Source: Bacteroidota bacterium (lineage in GTDB: Bacteria > Bacteroidota > Bacteroidia > UBA4408). Taken from it: a stretch of DNA of 64,000 nucleotides. The DNA lies in the NCBI GenBank assembly GCA_016721765.1, contig JADKHO010000001.1, positions 434,001 through 498,000 of the forward strand. Direction: 5' to 3'. A program made the position numbers and the translations under genes. The notes below the pieces were generated by a model. It saw only the letters and a program-made list of their open reading frames with translations, had not been told where the DNA came from and searched no databases. The first letter of the stretch is position 1, and every line of letters starts with the position of its first letter. Positions 1 to 7,451 of the stretch are shown piece by piece.

Positions 1-20
1 TTCGATCCCGGCCCTGGGTA
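1..20 (+). tRNA. 3' end of a tRNA, cut by the window edge
   Basis: The first 20 bases fit the 3' part of a tRNA: T-loop TTCGATC (1-7), 3' strand of the T-stem CCGGC (8-12), 3' acceptor strand CCTGGGT (13-19) and discriminator A (20). CCA is not encoded. The anticodon lies outside the window, so the isotype cannot be named. A strong terminator follows at once. Confidence 0.6.
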
Positions 21-30
21 CTAAAGCAAA

Positions 31-59
31 AAAAGCAGAGATAATTCTCTGCTTTTTTT
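31..59. terminator. bidirectional intrinsic terminator
   Basis: Eleven-base-pair stem AAAAGCAGAGA / TCTCTGCTTTT with loop TAAT, followed by a T run. It ends the tRNA transcript on the + strand. Being flanked by A and T runs, it can also end the minus-strand WG-repeat gene that stops at 61. Confidence 0.85.
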
Positions 60-60
60 G

Positions 61-1086
61 TTATTGCTGTTGCCAGATTACATTCCCCTTTTTATCAATG
101 TAAGCGGTCTTGTTTTTAAAGTTCCCAAGGCGCACATAAGCTAGTCCATTCTTGAAGTCGGAAGGGAAATCATATTGCCGACTAATCACAACTCTTCCCG
201 TTTTATCAATATACCCCCATTTCCCTGTCTTAGCATCACCTTGTCGCACACATGCAAGTCCATCAACAAAATTAAATGCAGCATCATTATCTGCCGGAAG
301 AACCATTTTACCGGTTTTATCGATATATCCAAACTTACCCTTTTTAAAATCGCCCACTCTAACAATAGCTAAACCATCGGCAAATCTGTATGCTTTGTCA
401 TATTTTGCTTCTAACACAATTTTTCCCTTCTTATCAATGTAGCCATATTTCCCGGTTTGTTCATTACCAATGCGCACATTGGCAAGACCTTCATTAAATT
501 CAAAACAATCATCAAAAGAGTATTCAATTGCTAATTCACCTTCCTTATTAATATATCCCCATTTCGATTTATTTAAATCACCAGACTTAACCCTGGCCAT
601 TCCTTCACTAAAATCATAAGCAGCATCATAGTTTGCAGGAATTGCAATTTTTCCTGTTTTATCGAAATAACCCAACTTATATCCCAATTGAAACCTTGCC
701 AATCCCTCTGAAAATGGATAAGCGTAATCACATTTTGTTTCAAAAACAGTTTTACCGGATTTATCAATATATATCCATTTCCCATCACGCTTCATAGCAG
801 CCATACCTTCTTTAAATCCATACCCATCATCAAATTGGGGTTCTATAACCATTTTACCGGAAGTATTGATAAAGCCCTTTTTACCTCCTTGTTTCACAGC
901 CGCTAATCCTTCGCTAAACTGATCTGCAAACGTAAACTGCGGTTCAACAATAATTTTACCCGATTTATTTACATAACCGTATTTCCCGCTTTGTTGAATT
1001 GGGTATAAAACATCTTGAGCCTTCGAAAGAAAAGAAATAAGGCAAAGGGTAGAAATTGCAATACTTTTCAAAAAAGTGTTTTTCAT
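61..1086 (-). CDS. WG-repeat protein, exported
   Basis: Signal peptide (MKNTFLKSIAISTLCLISFL, ending SKAQ) followed by nine repeats of about 35 residues, each with a core like KYGYVNKSG or KWGYIDKTG. This is the WG (KWG) beta-hairpin repeat family. The repeats fill the mature protein and there is no other domain. The family has no enzymatic role I can assign; in Bacteroidota these proteins are periplasmic or surface scaffolds of unknown partner. I chose the ATG at 1086 because it begins the signal peptide; the open frame runs 24 codons further upstream without a sensible N-terminus. Transcribed alone, towards the shared terminator at the left edge. Confidence 0.88.
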   Translation of the reverse strand: MKNTFLKSIAISTLCLISFLSKAQDVLYPIQQSGKYGYVNKSGKIIVEPQFTFADQFSEGLAAVKQGGKKGFINTSGKMVIEPQFDDGYGFKEGMAAMKRDGKWIYIDKSGKTVFETKCDYAYPFSEGLARFQLGYKLGYFDKTGKIAIPANYDAAYDFSEGMARVKSGDLNKSKWGYINKEGELAIEYSFDDCFEFNEGLANVRIGNEQTGKYGYIDKKGKIVLEAKYDKAYRFADGLAIVRVGDFKKGKFGYIDKTGKMVLPADNDAAFNFVDGLACVRQGDAKTGKWGYIDKTGRVVISRQYDFPSDFKNGLAYVRLGNFKNKTAYIDKKGNVIWQQQ

Positions 1087-1242
1087 AGCTGTTAAAATTT
1101 GAGTTGAGCAAATATGAAAAAAAAAAATGAACAATTCATTAAGAAGTTTTCTATGCAATTATATAGCGCATTTTTAACAGCTTGAATAGCAACAAACTTT
1201 CTGGTATTCGATAATCAGACTAATTTAATTCGACATTAATCT

Positions 1243-1250
1243 TACTTTTG
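1243..1250 (+). promoter_or_regulatory. -7 promoter element TACTTTTG
   Basis: Exact match to the Bacteroidota -7 consensus TAnnTTTG, 25 nt before the GGGP synthase start. No clear -33 TTTG at the usual spacing. Confidence 0.5.
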
Positions 1251-1275
1251 TACAGAGCATGAATTAAATTAACGA

Positions 1276-2007
1276 ATGAATCGAAATATCTATTCTTCTA
1301 TCCTAGCAGCAAAGAAAAAAGGGCAAAAACAGTTTGCTTTTTTAATTGATCCTGATAAAGAGCCTTCGGTTGATGCATTGCGCATGGCCGAAGAAGCCGG
1401 GGTAGATTATTTTCTTATCGGTGGAAGCTTACTCACTAACGGTAATTTAAAGAATTGTATCGAGTTTGTTAAAAAATCAACCAAAATTCCAGTAATTTTA
1501 TTTCCCGGTAATATTTATCAAATTGATGCTGCAGCGGATGCTATTTTGTTCTTATCCTTAATTTCCGGCAGGAATGCAGAAATGTTAATTGGAAAGCATG
1601 TTATTGCAGCTCCGGTATTAAAAGCAAGTCTATTGGAAGTGATACCAACTGGGTACATGTTAATTGAAAGTGGGAATCAAACAACGGTTTCATATATGAG
1701 TAATACGATGCCCATTCCGGCAGATAAAGATGACATTGCTATGTGCACTGCAATGGCGGGTGAGATGTTGGGTTTAAAAATGATATACATGGATGCAGGA
1801 AGTGGTGCTAAAAATCCCATAAGTTCATCCATGATTAAAAAAGTGAGCAATTCTATAACAATTCCCTTAATTATTGGGGGAGGAATAAACTCTGAAGAAG
1901 GTGTTCAAAAGGCTTGTGACGCAGGAGCTGATATTATTGTTATAGGAACAGCTTTGGAAAAAGACATTTCTCTTGTAAATAAATTAGCTAAAGTATTTCA
2001 AAATTAA
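1276..2007 (+). CDS. geranylgeranylglyceryl phosphate synthase family protein (bacterial group II)
   Basis: A 243-residue TIM-barrel prenyltransferase of the GGGPS/PcrB family, which joins a polyprenyl diphosphate to sn-glycerol-1-phosphate, the first step of archaeal-type ether lipids. Visible family motifs are LIDPDKE near the N-terminus, LSLISGRNAEMLIG, GYMLIESGNQTTVSY, YMDAGSGAKNPIS and the phosphate-binding PLIIGGGINSEEG followed by IVIGTALE. Length is normal. Bacteroidota group II enzymes are close to archaeal ones; the lipid made in vivo is not settled. It is followed after 10 bp by a ThiE-like gene, probably co-transcribed. No glycerol-1-phosphate dehydrogenase gene is in the window. 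Confidence 0.9.
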   Translation: MNRNIYSSILAAKKKGQKQFAFLIDPDKEPSVDALRMAEEAGVDYFLIGGSLLTNGNLKNCIEFVKKSTKIPVILFPGNIYQIDAAADAILFLSLISGRNAEMLIGKHVIAAPVLKASLLEVIPTGYMLIESGNQTTVSYMSNTMPIPADKDDIAMCTAMAGEMLGLKMIYMDAGSGAKNPISSSMIKKVSNSITIPLIIGGGINSEEGVQKACDAGADIIVIGTALEKDISLVNKLAKVFQN

Positions 2008-2017
2008 ATTTAAAACC

Positions 2018-2635
2018 ATGTTACTTTTAGTTCAGTCAAGTCCAAAAATAATTGAAGGGGAGACCGAAATAGTGAAAGAGCTTTTCGATAACGGTCTTGA
2101 AACATTCCACCTCAGAAAAAAAAATGCCTCAACCCGTCAAATGGAAGAGTACATTAACACAATCCCCCGTAAATATTGGTCAAGGATTGTTTTACACTCC
2201 CATTATAAATTGGCTATTAAATACAATTTAAAGGGAATTCACTTGAATAGAAATTTCAAAAAGCAAAAATTCATTTATTGGATAAAGCTTTTTTATTATC
2301 GGTTCAAGCGTCCAAATCTCCAGGTTTCATCCTCCTTTAATAATTTATCGAGCCTTTATAATGATGATAACAATTATGATTATGTTTTTTTAAGCCCTGT
2401 ATTTGACAGTGTTAATAAAAACGGCTATCAATCGTCTTTTAGCCAACATAATTTGGCTGTAGCATTAATGAAAAGTAAACATAAAACAATGGCCTTAGGC
2501 GGAATTCAACCCAATAGATTCGATTCAATAAAGGAAATGGGATTTGCTGGAATGGTGCTATCTGAAGCACTCTGGAATAGCGAGAATAGCGTGGATATGT
2601 TTAAGAGTGCTATTGCTAAGTTGAAGGGGATCTGA
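2018..2635 (+). CDS. thiamine phosphate synthase/TenI-like TIM-barrel protein
   Basis: 205 residues. The start (MLLLVQSSPKIIEGE), the FHLRKKNASTRQMEEYI segment, VLHSHYKLAIKYNLKGIHL and the C-terminal ALGGIQPNRFDSIKEMGFAGM match ThiE/TenI barrels, where the final Gly-Gly-Ile binds the phosphate. The ThiE diphosphate-binding residues are only partly recognisable and the middle is divergent, so activity as thiamine phosphate synthase (HMP-PP plus THZ-P) is uncertain. No other thiamine genes are near. It lies 10 bp after the GGGP synthase gene and ends just before an intrinsic terminator. Confidence 0.75.
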   Translation: MLLLVQSSPKIIEGETEIVKELFDNGLETFHLRKKNASTRQMEEYINTIPRKYWSRIVLHSHYKLAIKYNLKGIHLNRNFKKQKFIYWIKLFYYRFKRPNLQVSSSFNNLSSLYNDDNNYDYVFLSPVFDSVNKNGYQSSFSQHNLAVALMKSKHKTMALGGIQPNRFDSIKEMGFAGMVLSEALWNSENSVDMFKSAIAKLKGI

Positions 2636-2651
2636 AGATTTTTAAAATAAA

Positions 2652-2678
2652 AAAAGCCGGTTTAAACCGGCTTTTTTT
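2652..2678. terminator. bidirectional intrinsic terminator
   Basis: Perfect stem AAAGCCGG/CCGGCTTT around TTAA, with an A run on one side and a T run on the other. It ends the GGGPS-ThiE-like transcript on + and the small peptide gene on minus, whose stop codons touch it. Confidence 0.9.
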
Positions 2679-2679
2679 A

Positions 2680-2854
2680 TTATCTTTTATTATCTCTACC
2701 GGTATCCCCAGACGATTCTCCGGTATCACGCCCTCCAGACTTGGGATCTCTACCATTGTCTCGCCCCAGACGTTAGATATGTTTCCTCCAATAACTTACC
2801 CTTTTCTTTAGAGATAGTACTTTTAACTTTAAAACCTTCTAATTTTGATTTCAT
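2680..2854 (-). pseudogene. frameshifted small RiPP/bacteriocin-precursor-like peptide
   Basis: From the ATG at 2854 the frame reads a 34-residue peptide with a lysine-rich leader-like start (MKSKLEGFKVKSTISKEK) and stops at 2750. One frame over, the sequence continues as a hydrophilic Gly/Arg/Asp repeat (GRDNGRDPKSGGRDTG, then ESSGDTGRDNKR) and ends with two adjacent TAA codons against the terminator. Dropping one G from the four-G run (CCCC at 2764-2767 on +) joins both halves into a 57-residue protein. It lies about 180 bp downstream of, and on the same strand as, a C39-peptidase ABC exporter; such exporters cleave leader peptides. Leader plus short repetitive core next to that exporter suggests a secreted-peptide precursor. 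The precursor role is inference; the frame split is seen directly. Confidence 0.5.
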
Positions 2855-3031
2855 ATTATTGACTTTTAAGGTTAATTCAGATTCAAAATATAATAATTTT
2901 TTGAAATCAGCAAATTTTTTTTTAAATTTAATACAATTTAGAAAATGGGGACTCTAATATTTTTTTTAAATTAGTTAATTAATACAATAACGACTATTCA
3001 ATTAATCTTATATTTAAACAAGATTACGAAT
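2855..3031. other. AT-rich spacer
   Basis: About 180 bp of very AT-rich sequence with long A/T runs between the decayed exporter and the small peptide gene. I see no open frame and no promoter I would defend. Confidence 0.6.
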
Positions 3032-5226
3032 TCAAAACCCTAATTCAAGCTGTTCCTTAATAAGTGAATAATAATATCCCTTTATTCCAATAAGCTCGGA
3101 ATGCGTTCCTTATTCCACAATTTCACCCTCTTTTATAACAAGTATTTTGCTTGACTTTCTGACAGTACTCAAACGATGAGCAATAATGACAATTGTTTTA
3201 TTCATACCAAAATTACTCAAGCCTATCATCACTTCTCTTTCGTTTTTGGCGTCTAAGGAACTAGTTGCCTCATCAAGAAACAAAAATTCAGGGTTCTTAT
3301 AGATGGCTCGAGCCAACAATAAGCGTTGCTTTTGTCCTTCACTCAATTGCAATCCATCGTCTCCCACTTTTGTGAAATAACCCATGGGTAAATCACTATT
3401 CACAAAGTCATCTAAGTTTGCCAATGCGCTCATCATAACTATTTGCTCCATATCCACCGGTTGACCGAGCGCAATATTATTTACAATTGAATCCGAAAAT
3501 ATTTTCCCTCCTTGCATCACAACACCACATTGGTCTCTCCACTTTGCGCTATTAATTTCGTTAAAATCAGACGTGCCCAATTTAATTTTACCTGTAGTTG
3601 GTTTGTAAAACTTAAGCAATAATTTTAATAAGGTAGTTTTGCCACTACCACTGGCGCCGACAATTGCAGTAGTTGTGCCTGCTTCAATTTCAAAATTCAA
3701 ATTTTTTAAAATTAAATTCTGAACAGATCCACTGTAGGAAAATGAAACATTCTCGAATTTAATGTTGGCGGATTTAGGAATTTCATAATTGCTATTTTCT
3801 GGTTTTCTTCTTCGTTTTTTTGGTTGTATACATCTCCAATACGCTGCAACGCTAACTTTGCGTCCTGCCAAGCAGGGATGAAGTCTACCAAGGAGTATAT
3901 TGGATTGGTGAGCTGACCAACAATCATATTAATGGCAAACATAGTCCCTAAGGTAATTTCACCTTCTATTACTAGCTTTGCTGTAATAACGGTAAGTATA
4001 ATTCCAGTAAAGCGAATAATTGTTTCAAATCCATTATGTTGTAGCTGGTCAAGATTTAAGGATTTAACCCTAACTTTAAAAATTTTTGCTTGAACTTCTT
4101 CCCATTCCCAACGTTTTTGCCTACTTCCGTTACTAATTTTTATTTCTTCTACCCCACTCAGCAACTCAATCATTTTGCCTTGCTGTTGTCCATATAAATC
4201 AAAAAATTTATAATCTAATGCAGCGCGGCGCTTCATAAATAGAAATATCCAGCAAATACCTAAACTGCTACCACTGAAAAATAAAAAAAACACAGAAACA
4301 TTATAATTAAACAAAACTGCTCCAAACAACACTAAATTAAATACCGCAAAAATTGCATTTAATGATTTTGTTGTTAGAAGTGTTTCTAATCTTTTGTGAT
4401 CATTTGTGCGCAAAATTAAATCCCCTAGCAAATGCGTATCAAAAAAACTTAAAGGGAGTTGAAATAATTTTAAAAAGAAATCTGCCACCAAGTTCATGGT
4501 AACCCTAGCCCCAATTTTCAATAAAATCCAATTGCGGAAAATCTCGACAAATGTGTTTCCTAGAAATAAGCTTAATTGGCCTAACAAAATAAGGTAAACA
4601 AAACTCAAATTTTTCTCTCCAATTCCTTTATCCACTAAGGCTTCGATTAAAAAAGGGGATATTAATAAAACAAGACTCCCAAAGAGTAAGCTTATTATTA
4701 ATTGCAAAAAGTATTTTCGATACTTTTTGAGGTGAAAAAATAAATAAGACCAATCACTCGCTTTCCTAATGGGGTTTCCTTCGCTCGCTGTAGTAAATTC
4801 TTTAGTAGGCTCGAGAAAAAGAACTATTCCACCGGTTTCATTCTTTTGAGTCCATGAAAGAAGGAATTCCTCTAACGGCAACTTTATTTTTCCTTGGACA
4901 GGGTCGCTGATATAAGCATATTCACTTGTTAGTTTATATAAAACCACAAAATGATTTTGATTCCAATGCAGAATGCAAGGAAATGAACTAATTTCCTTCA
5001 ATTCATTAATAGTAATTTTTGTTGAAATAGTGCGAAAACCCATTAATTCAGCGGCTTCTGAAATTCCCAAGAGGCTTACTCCAAGTTTACTTATTTGACA
5101 TTTTTCCCTTAATGTATCAATAGGAATATCTGCGCCGTAAAAACTGAAAATAATTTTAAGGCATACAGGACCACAATCCATCACACCCAATTGCCGAAAA
5201 GAAGGAAAAGACTTAATGAAATTCAT
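3032..5226 (-). pseudogene. C39-peptidase-containing ABC exporter, disrupted by a frameshift and a nonsense codon
   Basis: The order is that of bacteriocin exporters: N-terminal C39 cysteine protease (Q12, C18 in MDCGPVCLK, H92 in NHFVVL, D108 in ISDP, all catalytic positions present), a six-helix membrane domain (about 165-440), and an ATPase (Walker A GASGSGKTT, signature LSEGQKQR, Walker B FLFLDEATSSLD, switch His IIAHRLS). The frame breaks between 3803 and 3821 at A-runs of the coding strand: the first frame runs 5226-3712, and the ATPase continues in the -1 frame. Adding one A restores EEEKPENSNYEIP. A TAA at 3112-3110 then interrupts GEIVE/GTHSELIGIKGYYYS; the normal C-terminus continues in frame to a TGA at 3034-3032. 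Two independent lesions make this a dead gene. It follows the phosphatase gene by 7 bp. Confidence 0.85.
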
Positions 5227-5233
5227 TTTGGCG

Positions 5234-7336
5234 CTAAACCCTTAATCCAATTACTAACATGTCGTCAACTTGTTGTCGGGATCCAGCCCAATTTGTAATA
5301 AATTTTTCAAGCTCTAACCCTTGCTCTCTAATTGGAATAGCCTGCAACGACATGAGCAAATCCTTAAATTTTTTGGTTGTCAATTTTTTATCTCTTTCTC
5401 CCCCAAATTGGTCGGCATATCCATCCGAAAAAAGATAAATCGCATCGTTCTTTTGAATGTCAATTTCTTGGTTCACAAAAACAAAGCCCTGCTCACTAAA
5501 ACCTACTGCAGTTTTTTGTGGTAAAAAAATGTCTAGCACATTGTTACGGATGCGATAAACTGGCCGGTTCGCTCCACAAAACTTCATTACATTCTTTTCA
5601 AAATCAAAAGCGCAAAGCGCCATATCCATACCATCTTTTTTTGAATCAATATTGTTAGTATGTAAAGCCTTACGAATTCCCTCATCTACGATTTGTAGAA
5701 TCTTTGCAGGAGAATGGCTCTCATTTACAGCTTCATTCAATAATTCCACTCCAATCATACTCATAAACGCTCCGGGTACTCCATGTCCGGTGCAATCTGC
5801 CATTGCCAACAATACTTTTGAGTTTACCGAGGAATATTTAAAGGGAGAGGTTTCATGCAACCAATAAAAATCACCGCTAACAATATCCTTTGGCTTATTA
5901 AAAACAAACGATTGGGGCAATATTTCATAAAAATGTTCTTGTGAAGGTAAGATTGATTTTTGGATTCTATACGCATAGTTTATGCTATCAGTAATGGACT
6001 TCTTTTGAATTTCAATTTCTTCCTTTTGCTCTTTCAATAGCACATTATCTTTTTGCTTATTCTTATAAAGTCGAAAAATAAAGAAAGTAGAAATCAAGAT
6101 AATTAGGGCAAGGCCTACGAAGTAATTTCTTACACTTTTTTGATGCGCAATTTCTATCGTTTTTAAATCCTTATCCTTGTTTAAAAGTTTAATTTCCTTT
6201 TCTTTTTTATCCGTTTCGTATTTAATTCCAAGCTCATTTAATTTTTCAAAATTGTTAGTTTGATAACTTTCATCACTTAGCTTTTTGAACATTTTAGAAG
6301 ATTCATAAGCTTTATAGTAATTTCCTGTTTTTCCATACAAATTCATCATCAGTTCGTAAATGCTCATTCTAACATTTCGAGCTTTTATTTCTTCTGCAAT
6401 TTTTAAACTACTATTTAAATAACTCTCAGCTTCGTTAAATTTGTTAATATCTATAAGGGTTGCGCCAATATTTGCTTGTGAAATTGCAACTGCTTTCCTA
6501 TCATCCAGTAGTTTATTTAATTCCAAAGATTTTTGATAATAATTCAACGCACTACTAAAATTTTTATTATCCGCTTCAATATTTGCTAGATTATTATACA
6601 AATCAGTTAGTTCCTTATCAACAGTCTTCATAGACAATTTGAACTTTAATGCCTTTTCTTGGTTTAGTTTCGCTAATTCAAGATTTCCCATATTATAATA
6701 TTCTGTTCCAATTCCCTTATAATCAAATGAAATACCTATCGAATCCTTTAACCGAATATCCATTCTGAGGGCCTTAAAAAAATATTCCAACGCCATTTTA
6801 TGATTTTTTTGATCAGAATAAATCAGTCCTATATTTGCGTAAGAGATTGCAAGCTCATTTATATCATTTATCTCCTCCTTTATTTTGAGCCCCTTTTGTT
6901 GGTATTCTAGCGCTTTAATCAACTCATTTTGATGGCCGTAAACAACAGCCAAATTATTACAAGACCTAGCAATTAACTTTTTATCCCCCACTATCATTCT
7001 TAAATTCAATGCTTTCAAATGATAATTCAAAGCAACCGAATACTCCCCCAAATTCTTATAAATAATGCCCATGTTATTATAACAATCAGCCATTCCCCTT
7101 AAATCATGAATTTTTACGGCTATTTTTAAGGCGTGGGAACAAAGTTTTAAAGCGGCCTCTTTATTTGTTTTACTCAGCTCTTTGACTTGGATATTTAAAC
7201 TTGAAACTGAGTCAATTGTAGATTTGAAACGAACAGTATCTAAATCTTTCCAGGATGCATAATTGCTCGACTGCCCATAAACACAAGCAGAAATGCCAAA
7301 TAAAAACAAGACTAATTTAAGTCGCAAATGGTGCAT
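5234..7336 (-). CDS. TPR sensor with SpoIIE/PP2C-type serine phosphatase domain
   Basis: 700 residues: signal peptide 1-21 (ending SACVYGQ), about eight tetratricopeptide repeats (roughly 45-390, e.g. ADCYNNMGIIYKNLGEYSVA), one membrane helix near 405-425 (FVGLALIILISTFFIF), a short coiled coil, then a C-terminal SpoIIE-type phosphatase. Metal-binding motifs are visible: VSGDFYW, LLAMADCTGHGVPGAFMSM, KDGMDMALC and YLFSDGYADQFGG. The layout is a periplasmic TPR sensor with a cytoplasmic phosphatase, a common Bacteroidota type thought to act on anti-anti-sigma-like partners; no partner is encoded here. It is 7 bp upstream of the decayed exporter and probably shared its transcript. Confidence 0.9.
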   Translation of the reverse strand: MHHLRLKLVLFLFGISACVYGQSSNYASWKDLDTVRFKSTIDSVSSLNIQVKELSKTNKEAALKLCSHALKIAVKIHDLRGMADCYNNMGIIYKNLGEYSVALNYHLKALNLRMIVGDKKLIARSCNNLAVVYGHQNELIKALEYQQKGLKIKEEINDINELAISYANIGLIYSDQKNHKMALEYFFKALRMDIRLKDSIGISFDYKGIGTEYYNMGNLELAKLNQEKALKFKLSMKTVDKELTDLYNNLANIEADNKNFSSALNYYQKSLELNKLLDDRKAVAISQANIGATLIDINKFNEAESYLNSSLKIAEEIKARNVRMSIYELMMNLYGKTGNYYKAYESSKMFKKLSDESYQTNNFEKLNELGIKYETDKKEKEIKLLNKDKDLKTIEIAHQKSVRNYFVGLALIILISTFFIFRLYKNKQKDNVLLKEQKEEIEIQKKSITDSINYAYRIQKSILPSQEHFYEILPQSFVFNKPKDIVSGDFYWLHETSPFKYSSVNSKVLLAMADCTGHGVPGAFMSMIGVELLNEAVNESHSPAKILQIVDEGIRKALHTNNIDSKKDGMDMALCAFDFEKNVMKFCGANRPVYRIRNNVLDIFLPQKTAVGFSEQGFVFVNQEIDIQKNDAIYLFSDGYADQFGGERDKKLTTKKFKDLLMSLQAIPIREQGLELEKFITNWAGSRQQVDDMLVIGLRV

Positions 7337-7356
7337 TTATATTGAAAAGGGTGAAC

Positions 7357-7364
7357 CAAAAGTA
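7357..7364 (-). promoter_or_regulatory. -7 promoter element TACTTTTG
   Basis: Minus-strand TACTTTTG, 20 nt before the ATG at 7336, between the upstream terminator and the phosphatase gene. Confidence 0.5.
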
Positions 7365-7395
7365 AGTCAAAAGTTTTTGTTTCATTTCCAAGCAT

Positions 7396-7432
7396 AAAAA
7401 AAGGATGAACAACATTTTGTTCATCCTTTTTT
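7396..7432 (-). terminator. intrinsic terminator of the macroglobulin gene
   Basis: Long stem AAAAGGATGAACAA / TTGTTCATCCTTTT with loop CATT, flanked by A and T runs, 20 bp after the macroglobulin stop. Confidence 0.85.
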
Positions 7433-7451
7433 GTCGGGAGTTTTTAATTAT

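Noticed and set aside
61..1086. DNA tandem repeats in the WG gene
   Set aside because: Explained by the nine protein repeats; copies are not identical and plus-strand frames there have no protein character.
2680..5226. Complete active bacteriocin system
   Set aside because: Exporter and peptide genes are both disrupted, and no HlyD-type adaptor or modification enzyme is adjacent.
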